The notes under the pieces were generated by a model. The model did no database searches and had not been told where the DNA came from. It was given only the letters and a program-made list of their open reading frames with translations. DNA of 8,147 nucleotides from CAZSAL01 sp964604825 (GTDB taxonomy: Bacteria; Elusimicrobiota; Elusimicrobia; 2-01-FULL-59-12), in the NCBI GenBank assembly GCA_964604825.1, contig CAZSAL010000074.1, positions 1-8,147 of the forward strand, in the 5' to 3' direction. Within the stretch, counting starts at the first letter, position 1; each line of letters starts with the position of its first letter. Shown piece after piece: positions 1 through 5,872 of this stretch. A program made the position numbers and the translations under genes.

Positions 1-894
1 TTATGGGCAACGAATCATATTTTACCGCCGATGATCCCGAAGTCTGTTAAAACCGTTGTTACTATTCACGATTTGGTGCCCTATATTTTCCCTATAATGC
101 TGCCTTTACCAAATGTTCTTCTCATGCGGACGATGATGCCACTTTCAATCCTGCGCGCCGATGCGATTGTGGCTGATTCAGACTCAACCTTGCGGGACGT
201 TAAGCATTATTTTTCGACAGGCGATAAATTTATGCGAACTATCCACCTCGGTGCGGATCATCTCGCAAGACATGTTGAGATTGAAGGGTTGAAGAAGCGT
301 TTGCACGAAAGGTTTGGAATCGATCATCCTTATATTCTTGGCGTTGGAACTATAGAACCTCGAAAGAATATGCGCCGGACCGTAAATGCATTTTGCAAAA
401 TCGCGGACAAGATCCCTCATGATCTTGTATTGGCTGGCCGGATTGGTTGGGAAAATCATGATTTTTACTCAGAGATTGAGCGCTCCCTCTACCGCGACAG
501 AATACTGATGCCCGGCTTTGTCAGTGACCGTGACCTTCTTGATCTTTATGCCGGAGCATCGGTGTTTGTCTTTCCTTCTATTTACGAGGGATTCGGCTTT
601 CCCCCATTAGAAGCCATGGCACAAGGAACAGCTGTCATATCTTCAAATGTTTCTTCCCTTCCAGAGGTTCTTGGGAACGCAGCACATTACGTTGATCCCA
701 TGCAAACAGACTCTATTTCCAACGGCATATTGCAGGTTCTTTTAGATTCTGATTACCGTAAAGAATTATGCCGTCGTGGCTTGGAACAGGTTCGGCTATT
801 TACATGGTTTAATAGCGCTCAAGCTATGCTTGCAGTTTTTAACCAGCTTGGATCCAGCAATATAACACAACAACAATGGGACAAAAAACAGTAA
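1..894 (+). CDS. GT4-family glycosyltransferase, 5'-truncated by window edge
   Basis: Retaining GT-B glycosyltransferase (family GT4), expected to transfer a sugar from a nucleotide-sugar donor to a growing lipid-linked oligosaccharide at the cytoplasmic face. The frame is open to base 1, and the residues before the first ATG (position 31) already resemble the family: LWATNHILPP followed by KTVVTIHDLVPYIFP, the usual 'HDL' segment of mannosyl/rhamnosyl-type GT4 enzymes. The true start therefore lies left of the window and the ATG at 31 is internal. Numbered from that Met, the C-terminal donor domain shows GVGTIEPRKN (about 104-113, with the phosphate-contacting R-K pair) and YEGFGFPPLE (185-194), the E-x7-E motif with E186 and E194. 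The C-terminus is intact (TAA 892-894) and overlaps the next gene by 19 bp, so the two are co-transcribed. Sugar specificity cannot be read from the sequence. Confidence 0.93.
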   Translation, partial: LWATNHILPPMIPKSVKTVVTIHDLVPYIFPIMLPLPNVLLMRTMMPLSILRADAIVADSDSTLRDVKHYFSTGDKFMRTIHLGADHLARHVEIEGLKKRLHERFGIDHPYILGVGTIEPRKNMRRTVNAFCKIADKIPHDLVLAGRIGWENHDFYSEIERSLYRDRILMPGFVSDRDLLDLYAGASVFVFPSIYEGFGFPPLEAMAQGTAVISSNVSSLPEVLGNAAHYVDPMQTDSISNGILQVLLDSDYRKELCRRGLEQVRLFTWFNSAQAMLAVFNQLGSSNITQQQWDKKQ

Positions 895-1430
895 GACTTG
901 ACCGTTATTCCAACGGAGATTATAGCCCTGGATCGATTATCCGGCGGGTTCTCTGGTACTGCGTATGCATTATTTTTCTTCAGACAATCATTCCCTGGCC
1001 CAGTTCATTGAAGACTGTGATTTTACGGATTTTCGGGGCTAGAGTTGGTCGCGGTTTCGTGTTAAAACCTCGTGTGACCATTAAATACCCATGGTTTCTG
1101 TGTGTTGGTGATTACGTCTGGATTGGGGAAGGGACATGGATTGATAATATGGCCTTTGTCCGGTTGGGAAATAATGTTTGTATCTCCCAAGGGGCGTATA
1201 TATTGACAAACAATCATAATTACAAAAATGAAACTTTTGATTTGAAGAATGAATCAATCGTTATTGAAGATGGAGTCTGGGTGGGAGCGAAAGCAACGGT
1301 TTGTCCAGGTGTCACGCTTAAGAGTCACTCTGTGTTGACGGTTGGGAGTGTGGCCACTTCAGACACTGAACCATATACCATTTACCAGGGAAATCCTGCG
1401 AAACCAGTTCGGGCCAGAACAATTGTCTGA
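876..1430 (+). CDS. WcaF-like left-handed beta-helix O-acetyltransferase
   Basis: Hexapeptide-repeat acyltransferase, probably transferring acetyl from acetyl-CoA to a sugar hydroxyl of the polysaccharide repeat unit in the cytoplasm. The 184-residue length matches WcaF/colanic-acid-type acetyltransferases. A hydrophobic N-terminal segment (about 25-40) precedes the WcaF-like stretch FGARVGRGFVLKPRVTIKYPW (starting near residue 53). Hexapeptide coils follow (VGDYVWIGEG, IEDGVWVGAK, PGVTLKSHSVLTVGS), then the terminal GNPAKPVRAR (172-181). His114 in TNNHNY lies where the family's catalytic His sits. The ATG at 876 is chosen because the N-terminus VRLDRYSNGDYSPG is typical of WcaF relatives. 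It has no clear Shine-Dalgarno sequence and overlaps the upstream gene by 19 bp, suggesting translational coupling. The stop and the next start share base 1430 (TGATG). The acceptor sugar is unknown, and succinyl or another acyl donor is less likely. Confidence 0.92.
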   Translation: MGQKTVRLDRYSNGDYSPGSIIRRVLWYCVCIIFLQTIIPWPSSLKTVILRIFGARVGRGFVLKPRVTIKYPWFLCVGDYVWIGEGTWIDNMAFVRLGNNVCISQGAYILTNNHNYKNETFDLKNESIVIEDGVWVGAKATVCPGVTLKSHSVLTVGSVATSDTEPYTIYQGNPAKPVRARTIV

Positions 1431-2683
1431 TGCAAATCCTACTGATTACTCTCAATTACTCTCCGGAACTCGCAGGCATCGGAAAATACTCTGGTGAAAT
1501 GGCGGAAACGCTCGCCTTAAAAGGACATAAAGTTACGGTCATAACCGCACCACCCTATTATCCCCAATGGCGCATTTCACATGGCTACACAGCTTATCGA
1601 TATTACTCTGAACAGAGTAACGGTGTCTCGGTCCATCGCTGCCCGTTATGGGTTCCAAAGAAGCCGCGTCTTCTTACGAGATTGATTCATCTACTGTCAT
1701 TTGCATTAAGTAGCTTTCCTGTAGCTATTTGGCGCAGCATCCGGGAACACCCGGACATAGTCGTTGTTATCCAACCGGCTTTATTTTGCGCCCCCGCAGC
1801 GTGGCTGGCAGCTCGTCTGACAGGAGCCAGGGCATGGATGCACATTCAGGATTTTGAAATTGACGCTGCCGTTTCATTAGGCATGACAAAGTCCTTCTTA
1901 TTGAAACGAATGATTAGCGTCTTCGAACGGACTCTGCTGCAGCGATTTGACCGCGTTTCCACTATTTCGGACCGGATGTTTGAACGTTTAACGGCAAAAG
2001 GCGTTCCGAAAGAACGGCGGTTTTTGTTCCCAAACTGGGTTGATGTCACCATGATCGCTCCTCTGGACCAGCCCAGTCCGCTGCGCCGTGAACTTGGTTT
2101 TGATGACCATCAAGTCATTGCCCTTTATTCAGGAAACATAGGGAACAAACAAGGCCTTGAAATTATTATCAACGCTGCTCATCGTTTATTAATTTCATGT
2201 TCGCAGGTGCAAATAGTTATATGCGGAGACGGAGCAACCCGCGAATCTTTAATAAAAATGGCAAAGGGTCTAAACAATATCCGCTTTCTGCCATTACAGG
2301 CCCCTGAACGCTTGAATTTGCTTTTGAATATGGCTGATATCCATTTATTGATTCAACGTCCAAATTCCCTGGACTATTCCATGCCCTCGAAATTAACCGG
2401 AATGTTTGCCAGCGGACGTCCGGTCATAGCGACCGCAGCGCCTGGATCTCAGATTGCCAGTCTGCTTGTTGGCTGCGGGATCCTCTCACTGCCGGAAAAC
2501 GCGGAGAGTCTGGCGGATACGATTATTCAATTGGCTGGAGATCCTGAACGTCGTTCAATCATGGGGCAACGCGGACGGATGGTGGCCGTGAATCAGTGGA
2601 ATAAGGAAAACGTCTTAACCAGCTTCGAAGACGAACTTAATCACGAATTGACCTCGCCGTATAAAGAGAGGAAATTCGCATAG
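1430..2683 (+). CDS. WcaI-like GT4 glycosyltransferase
   Basis: Glycosyltransferase closely resembling WcaI of colanic-acid clusters, expected to add a sugar (fucose has been proposed for WcaI) to a lipid-linked intermediate. The N-terminus carries the WcaI signature LNYSPELAGIGKYSGEMAE (8-26), VITAPPYYPQW (38-48), and HRCPLWVPKKP (69-79). HIQDFEIDAA (138-147) and VSTISDRM (176-183) follow, with FPNWVD at 200-205. The C-terminal donor domain has ALYSGNIGNKQGLE (231-244), ICGDG (264-268) and SMPSKL (317-322), where WcaI proteins have PSKL in place of a canonical E-x7-E. At 417 residues it is full length. The ATG overlaps the TGA of the acetyltransferase by one base, so translation is probably coupled. 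In colanic acid loci wcaF and wcaI belong to the same cluster, and the adjacency here supports both calls. Several alternative sugars remain possible. Confidence 0.93.
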   Translation: MQILLITLNYSPELAGIGKYSGEMAETLALKGHKVTVITAPPYYPQWRISHGYTAYRYYSEQSNGVSVHRCPLWVPKKPRLLTRLIHLLSFALSSFPVAIWRSIREHPDIVVVIQPALFCAPAAWLAARLTGARAWMHIQDFEIDAAVSLGMTKSFLLKRMISVFERTLLQRFDRVSTISDRMFERLTAKGVPKERRFLFPNWVDVTMIAPLDQPSPLRRELGFDDHQVIALYSGNIGNKQGLEIIINAAHRLLISCSQVQIVICGDGATRESLIKMAKGLNNIRFLPLQAPERLNLLLNMADIHLLIQRPNSLDYSMPSKLTGMFASGRPVIATAAPGSQIASLLVGCGILSLPENAESLADTIIQLAGDPERRSIMGQRGRMVAVNQWNKENVLTSFEDELNHELTSPYKERKFA

Positions 2684-2687
2684 CTTT

Positions 2688-3923
2688 ATGAGTACACCCC
2701 TGAAACGAATAACCTTCGCCTGTATCTACGGCATTATGTTTTTTAGTCTCTATGTTCCAATGACTGTTCAGCAACGTTTAATCGTTCTGCATGGGAGGTC
2801 TTTCCCTGCGGATTATGTGGTTTACGGTGCGCTTTCAATCCTGGCTGGCCTGCTGACTTTCCGGCATATTCGCGCAAGACTCACGCGGAAAGGTCTGCCG
2901 CTGGCGGCGCTTATCGCGATATGGTTGTTATCATGCCTTCTCAGCGCGCATCATGGGATATCTTTTAAGAGCCTGACAGGACTTCTCATGAAAGGGATCA
3001 TCGCGGGCTGGGTTACCTTTCATCTGGTAAAGACGAAAAAACAGGCACTGTGGATCACCCGCTTTATGGTCCTGGGAATTGCGGCAAATGCGGCAATTGG
3101 TTTGCCGGAATATGCGCACAACACCGGGCGGCTCTATGGAGCAATCGGACATGCTCTACCTCTTGGCACACTCTTAACTGCAGGGATGACGCTTTCATTA
3201 GGATGTCTTTCTCCCTTAATTGCGTTAGTAGACTCCGCGCTGCTCGGTCCATCCTTACTTTTGACTTTCTCGCGCAGCAGTTGGCTTATCGCCGCTTCAG
3301 GCATAGTATTTATCTGGGTCAGATATAAACCCTGGCGGAAACTACTTGCTGAAATGATAGCCGTCAATGTGCTTCTGGTCTCAATTCTGGCAATATGTCT
3401 TCTCAAGACAAATAATTCTCGCGTTTATGAACTACGGTCACTGATCCGGCAGCGCTTTACAGACGTTCAGACAAGCGGCCGGATACTGCCGGCATGGGCA
3501 AGCCTGCACCGCGAACCTGCCATCAGTCATAGATTGGCTTCATATATTACCAGCTGGCGTATGGTCCGGAATCATCCATGGTTCGGTTTGGGCATAGGCA
3601 CATTTTCACAGGAATATAATCTATATGCCGCGCCCGGATCAGCTAAGGACATCCCATCGCCAGATAATATAGTTCTGCGGTTATGGAGCGAAACGGGATT
3701 CATCGGTATTACGGCATGGATCGTTTTTATGGTTGTATGGTTCAAATACAGCATACGTAAGATTCACTGCGCTTCCAACGATGCTATAGCCCTAAGAAAA
3801 TCATGTTTCCTTGCAGCCTGCGCCCTCTGGCTGAACAGCCTTTTTTTCGACGGCCTCTTCTGGAATCCCGTCCTGCTTGCGATCTCAATCCTTATGGCGC
3901 TTTCCTCCGGGGACTGGACATGA
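2688..3923 (+). CDS. O-antigen polymerase/ligase-type (Wzy/WaaL) membrane protein
   Basis: Polytopic inner-membrane protein of the Wzy_C/O-antigen ligase type, which would polymerise undecaprenyl-linked repeat units or ligate glycan to an acceptor on the periplasmic side. The 411 residues contain about ten hydrophobic segments (for example 10-25, 43-57, 71-86, 97-112, 122-138, 154-182, 187-211, 220-239, 336-352, 372-408). A polar loop of about 95 residues (240-335) lies near the C-terminus, as expected for the family's large periplasmic loop. Family landmarks are GRLYGAIGHALPLG (147-160), LTFSRSSW (192-199), RNHPWFGLGIGTF (294-306) and PDNIVLRLWSETGFIG (325-340). An Asp (D326) occupies the position often held by His in 'HN..L' versions. 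The start follows the previous stop by 4 nt; the nearest purine-rich stretch (AGAGAGGA, 2665-2672) is far, about 15 nt. Polymerase versus ligase cannot be settled from sequence alone. Confidence 0.88.
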   Translation: MSTPLKRITFACIYGIMFFSLYVPMTVQQRLIVLHGRSFPADYVVYGALSILAGLLTFRHIRARLTRKGLPLAALIAIWLLSCLLSAHHGISFKSLTGLLMKGIIAGWVTFHLVKTKKQALWITRFMVLGIAANAAIGLPEYAHNTGRLYGAIGHALPLGTLLTAGMTLSLGCLSPLIALVDSALLGPSLLLTFSRSSWLIAASGIVFIWVRYKPWRKLLAEMIAVNVLLVSILAICLLKTNNSRVYELRSLIRQRFTDVQTSGRILPAWASLHREPAISHRLASYITSWRMVRNHPWFGLGIGTFSQEYNLYAAPGSAKDIPSPDNIVLRLWSETGFIGITAWIVFMVVWFKYSIRKIHCASNDAIALRKSCFLAACALWLNSLFFDGLFWNPVLLAISILMALSSGDWT

Positions 3924-3973
3924 TTGCTGCATTTAAACGTATAGCTTCTCTTTTACAAACCCGGACATGCTAA
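3920..3973 (+). other. 17-codon ORF overlapping the Wzy-type stop (possible coupling peptide or gene remnant)
   Basis: The ATG at 3920 overlaps the stop of the preceding membrane protein as ATGA, the arrangement usual for a translationally coupled gene. It reads MIAAFKRIASLLQTRTC and then stops at TAA 3971-3973, just before the methyltransferase start. It could be the 5' remnant of a lost gene, a short coupling ORF that carries ribosomes to the methyltransferase (which lacks a good Shine-Dalgarno sequence), or chance. There is no homology evidence for any of these, so the call is tentative. Confidence 0.25.
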
Positions 3974-4947
3974 CGATGAATAAAAAAGATTCAAATGTCA
4001 GATGCCGGATCTGCGGCAATAATTCTGAAAATAGCCCTTTTGCGGCCCGCGAAATGATGTTCGGGCTTAGGGAGAGTTTTGATTATTTCCAATGTGACAT
4101 CTGCGGTTGTATCCAAATTCTACGGATTCCCGATGACCTTTCGAAATATTATCCAGATCAATACTATGCCTATAAATCTCCAGGCTGGTCCAAAATCTTA
4201 ATCAAGGGTCCATGGCTCTGTGATCCGTTCTCTTGGAAAAAGGCGATATTGCGCGCATTGTCCTTTCTGCCAGGCGTCCACGTGATGCCAGAATGGATGT
4301 CGCGAGCCGGACTCCCGCTCAGCGCGTCAATCTTAGAGATCGGCTCAGGCAGCGGTACACGACTAATTGCTATGCGCGAGGCGGGTTACCGCGATTTGAC
4401 TGGAATTGATCCCTATATTTCGGGCGATGGCTCCTACTCTGACGGCATTCGGGTCCTAAAGCGGGAGGTTAGACAGATTGATCGACGCTATGATTTTGTC
4501 ATGATGCATCATTCATTCGAACACATGCCGGACCCTTTTACCGCGTTACGTGAAGTGAATGGCGTACTGGCGCCTAAGGGAACGGTACTCATCCGGATTC
4601 CGGTGGCTTCTTGCTACGCATGGAAAAAATATGGCGTCAACTGGTATGCCTTCGATGCGCCCAGGCATCTTTATCTACATTCTCCGGCAAGTCTCAAATG
4701 CGTAGCTGAAACGGTTGGATTCGAGATTTTTGACATGTTTTATGATTCGGACTCATATCAGTTTATAGGCAGCGAACAATACGCAAGAGATATCCCTGCG
4801 CAAGATCAGCGGTCTTATTTCGTGAATCGTAGCCGTTCCATCTTCAAGTCTGCAGATATACGGGCTTTCGAGAATGAGGCTAAACGCCTGAATCGCTGCG
4901 GTGAAGGTGACAGCGCAGCTTTTTATTTGCGTAGAAAAAGCAGGTGA
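3967..4947 (+). CDS. Class I SAM-dependent methyltransferase with N-terminal Cys4 knuckle
   Basis: Methyltransferase of the Methyltransf_23 type commonly found in surface-glycan clusters, probably methylating a sugar or terminal residue using S-adenosylmethionine. Domains in order: a zinc-ribbon-like module with CRICG (13-17) and CDICGC (43-48), then a linker with the frequent YYPDQYYAY sequence (61-69). The Rossmann methyltransferase core has motif I ILEIGSGSGTRL (122-133), the acidic ribose-binding position GIDPY (146-150) and the post-motif MMHHSFEHMPDP (179-190). LAPKGTVLIRIPV (201-213) and FDAPRHLYLHSP (229-240) follow, as in this subfamily. The length of 326 residues is complete. Two starts are possible, ATG 3967 and ATG 3976; neither has a strong Shine-Dalgarno sequence, and an in-frame stop at 3934 excludes much earlier ones. 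The C-methyltransferase alternative (TylC3/NovU-like, also with Cys4 domains) is less well supported. Its 3' end AGGTGATGA doubles as a Shine-Dalgarno sequence for the truncated flippase start at 4952. Confidence 0.9.
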   Translation: MLTMNKKDSNVRCRICGNNSENSPFAAREMMFGLRESFDYFQCDICGCIQILRIPDDLSKYYPDQYYAYKSPGWSKILIKGPWLCDPFSWKKAILRALSFLPGVHVMPEWMSRAGLPLSASILEIGSGSGTRLIAMREAGYRDLTGIDPYISGDGSYSDGIRVLKREVRQIDRRYDFVMMHHSFEHMPDPFTALREVNGVLAPKGTVLIRIPVASCYAWKKYGVNWYAFDAPRHLYLHSPASLKCVAETVGFEIFDMFYDSDSYQFIGSEQYARDIPAQDQRSYFVNRSRSIFKSADIRAFENEAKRLNRCGEGDSAAFYLRRKSR

Positions 4948-4951
4948 TGAG

Positions 4952-5005
4952 TTGATCGCGCGTAATTTCTCCTGGAAACTGCATTTGATGACCGCTTTTT
5001 ATTAA
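4952..5005 (+). pseudogene. Truncated 5' copy of the flippase gene
   Basis: A TTG start at 4952 reads (M)IARNFSWKL, matching residues 3-10 (ARNFSWKL) of the full flippase starting at 5873, then diverges after the repeat (HLMTAFY) and stops at TAA 5003-5005. It lies 4 nt after AGGTGA (4942-4947), a good Shine-Dalgarno match, and directly follows the methyltransferase stop. This looks like the original start of the flippase gene, now cut off by inserted DNA. The shared part is an identical 24-bp stretch. Confidence 0.75.
4958..4981 (+). repeat. 24-bp direct repeat, left copy (perfect match to 5879-5902)
   Basis: Bases 4958-4981 are identical to 5879-5902, beginning GCGCGTAATTTC and ending TGGAAACTG. 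The copies are 921 bp apart, and both encode ARNFSWKL in the flippase frame. They bound the DUF5678/retropepsin segment and are best read as a duplication made when that segment arrived. Confidence 0.95.
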
Positions 5006-5011
5006 GTCCAA

Positions 5012-5027
5012 TGAGTAAAATTACTCA
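5012..5027. promoter_or_regulatory. 16-bp palindrome in the leader of the inserted module
   Basis: TGAGTAA-AA-TTACTCA is a perfect inverted repeat with 7-bp arms and a 2-bp centre, about 75 bp upstream of the candidate promoter and 108 bp before the DUF5678-like start. Its tight dyad suits a dimeric regulator's operator better than an RNA hairpin. No T-run follows on either strand, so it is not an intrinsic terminator. Chance occurrence is possible. Confidence 0.3.
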
Positions 5028-5034
5028 GCCAATT

Positions 5035-5139
5035 ATGAATTCGGCATCTCGGGCCTGCGTTGTCATTCGATGTTCTTCGACACTTTTACTGTGGTTTTTC
5101 TTGACTTGGATGAGAGCTTCTGTTAGTCTTTTTGTATGA
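5035..5139 (+). other. Possible 34-residue hydrophobic peptide ORF with ATGA overlap
   Basis: The ATG at 5035 opens a 34-codon frame whose TGA (5137-5139) overlaps the ATG of the DUF5678-like gene as ATGA. The product has a hydrophobic stretch, STLLLWFFLTW, followed by MRASVSLFV, so it could span a membrane. There is no Shine-Dalgarno sequence and no recognised family, and a consensus-like promoter lies inside it, which argues against it being a real upstream gene. The ATGA overlap is the only positive sign. Confidence 0.18.
5101..5129 (+). promoter_or_regulatory. Candidate sigma70-type promoter giving a leaderless mRNA
   Basis: TTGACT (5101-5106) and TAGTCT (5124-5129) are separated by exactly 17 bp, and the -10 is preceded by TG in the extended -10 position (5121-5122). 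Transcription would start about 7 bp downstream of the -10, at or next to the ATG at 5136. That gene has no Shine-Dalgarno sequence, so the geometry predicts a leaderless transcript and gives the inserted pair its own promoter within the polysaccharide operon. Confidence 0.5.
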
Positions 5140-5414
5140 CGATACACAGAAATATTGACCCGTTTGTTGCAGATAAACCTGGACCTGAATCTAAAGAAGT
5201 AAAGAGAGAATATGATTGGGCTTTCTCGGTTTATGATAAGCTCGCCAAAAAGTATCCTAATCAATGGGTGGCTTTCGCGCATCGTAAGGTTCTGGCCGCC
5301 GGCAAGAATCCTCGTCAGGTGATTATAAGGGCTCGCCGTCAGATTTCTCTCCCGGAAGTGCCAATGCTCTTCATCGAAGGAAGGGCTCACGTCTACCTTG
5401 AAAATACATATTGA
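5136..5414 (+). CDS. DUF5678-like small protein
   Basis: A 92-residue soluble protein with no signal peptide or membrane segment. The core YDKLAKKYPNQWVAFAHRKV (33-52) followed by LAAGKNPRQVIIRARRQ (53-69) and VPMLFIEG (75-82) resembles DUF5678-type domains, which have the pattern 'YxgkWVAxxxgkVvAxGxxxxeVixxAxxxG' followed by a beta strand. The function of this domain is unknown; it often sits beside a small retropepsin-like protein, as here. The downstream gene starts inside its 3' end (17-bp overlap), so the two are co-translated and their products may interact. The ATG at 5136 lacks a Shine-Dalgarno sequence but sits at the predicted +1 of a promoter. The family assignment is from memory of the pattern. 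A regulator, chaperone or substrate role for the protease is speculation. Confidence 0.75.
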   Translation: MTIHRNIDPFVADKPGPESKEVKREYDWAFSVYDKLAKKYPNQWVAFAHRKVLAAGKNPRQVIIRARRQISLPEVPMLFIEGRAHVYLENTY

Positions 5415-5841
5415 GTGCGTTGGCACTCAAGACCTGGAAGCGCTGGAAAGAGGATATACCATTGAATGGTACAGGCTCTTCGTGCGTGTCCAATTTCAGG
5501 TCGTTAATGGGTGGAGCAAATCATATCGCGCCATTCTCGATACAGGCTCACCTCATTGTGTCGTTTCCCGGGCGCTAATTCCAGACATCGTAAAAAAAAC
5601 CCTCTTTAAAACTCGCCTGGCGGGTATTGTTCCAAAAGAAGGAAGTTTTCTTAAGGCTGATATGGCGCAGGTTCAACTGTGCTTAAGCGACGATCATGTG
5701 GTTTCTGAGCCGATTAAAGTTATGGCGATGATCCCAGACGAAAACGATGTGCCGTTGATTATCGGATTGGCCGCTTTTCCCAAGTATCTTCGATTGGATC
5801 TAAAATTCACCAGCCGACATGGCTATATAGAGTTCGTATGA
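5398..5841 (+). CDS. Retropepsin-like aspartic protease domain protein
   Basis: A 147-residue single-domain aspartic protease of the retropepsin type, expected to be active as a homodimer in the cytoplasm since no signal peptide is visible. The catalytic motif is AILDTGSPHCVVS (45-57), with D48-T49-G50 preceded by a beta strand (YRLFVRVQFQVV) as in Ty3/DdI-like folds. The second half has VPLIIGLAAFPKYLRLDL (118-135), matching the hydrophobic-hydrophobic-Gly motif and the 'iLG..fl..~~l.iD' ending of bacterial retropepsins. The start is TTG 5398: no ATG or GTG gives the same frame upstream before a stop at 5326, and GGAAGGG (5379-5385) lies 12 nt upstream. It overlaps the DUF5678-like gene by 17 bp. 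The substrate is unknown. A non-proteolytic role cannot be excluded, but the catalytic triplet is intact. Confidence 0.85.
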   Translation: MKIHIECVGTQDLEALERGYTIEWYRLFVRVQFQVVNGWSKSYRAILDTGSPHCVVSRALIPDIVKKTLFKTRLAGIVPKEGSFLKADMAQVQLCLSDDHVVSEPIKVMAMIPDENDVPLIIGLAAFPKYLRLDLKFTSRHGYIEFV

Positions 5842-5862
5842 GGCCTGCCTTTCACAGGGCCT
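5841..5862 (+). other. Hairpin directly after the protease stop
   Basis: AGGCC-TG, loop CCTTTCA, CA-G-GGCCT can form a 7-bp stem with one bulged G starting at the last base of the stop codon. There is no following T-run, so it is not a classical terminator. It may slow readthrough into the flippase or stabilise the mRNA end. Weak support. Confidence 0.3.
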
Positions 5863-5872
5863 AATCCATCCA

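Noticed and set aside
31..33. ATG at 31 as the start of the first glycosyltransferase
   Set aside because: The frame is open to base 1 and the residues encoded before it fit the family alignment just before the HDL segment, so the ATG is internal and most of the N-terminal domain lies outside the window.
3050..3406. Several overlapping frames on both strands inside the Wzy-type gene
   Set aside because: They lie within a continuous membrane-protein frame with family motifs and show no motifs of their own.
5012..5027. The 16-bp palindrome as a transcription terminator for the upstream operon
   Set aside because: It is A/T-rich with a 2-base centre and no T-run on either strand.
5025..5426. 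133-codon frame on the minus strand opposite the DUF5678-like gene
   Set aside because: It covers the DUF5678-like gene in antisense, has no recognisable domain, and the + strand frame shows a family pattern and operon overlap.
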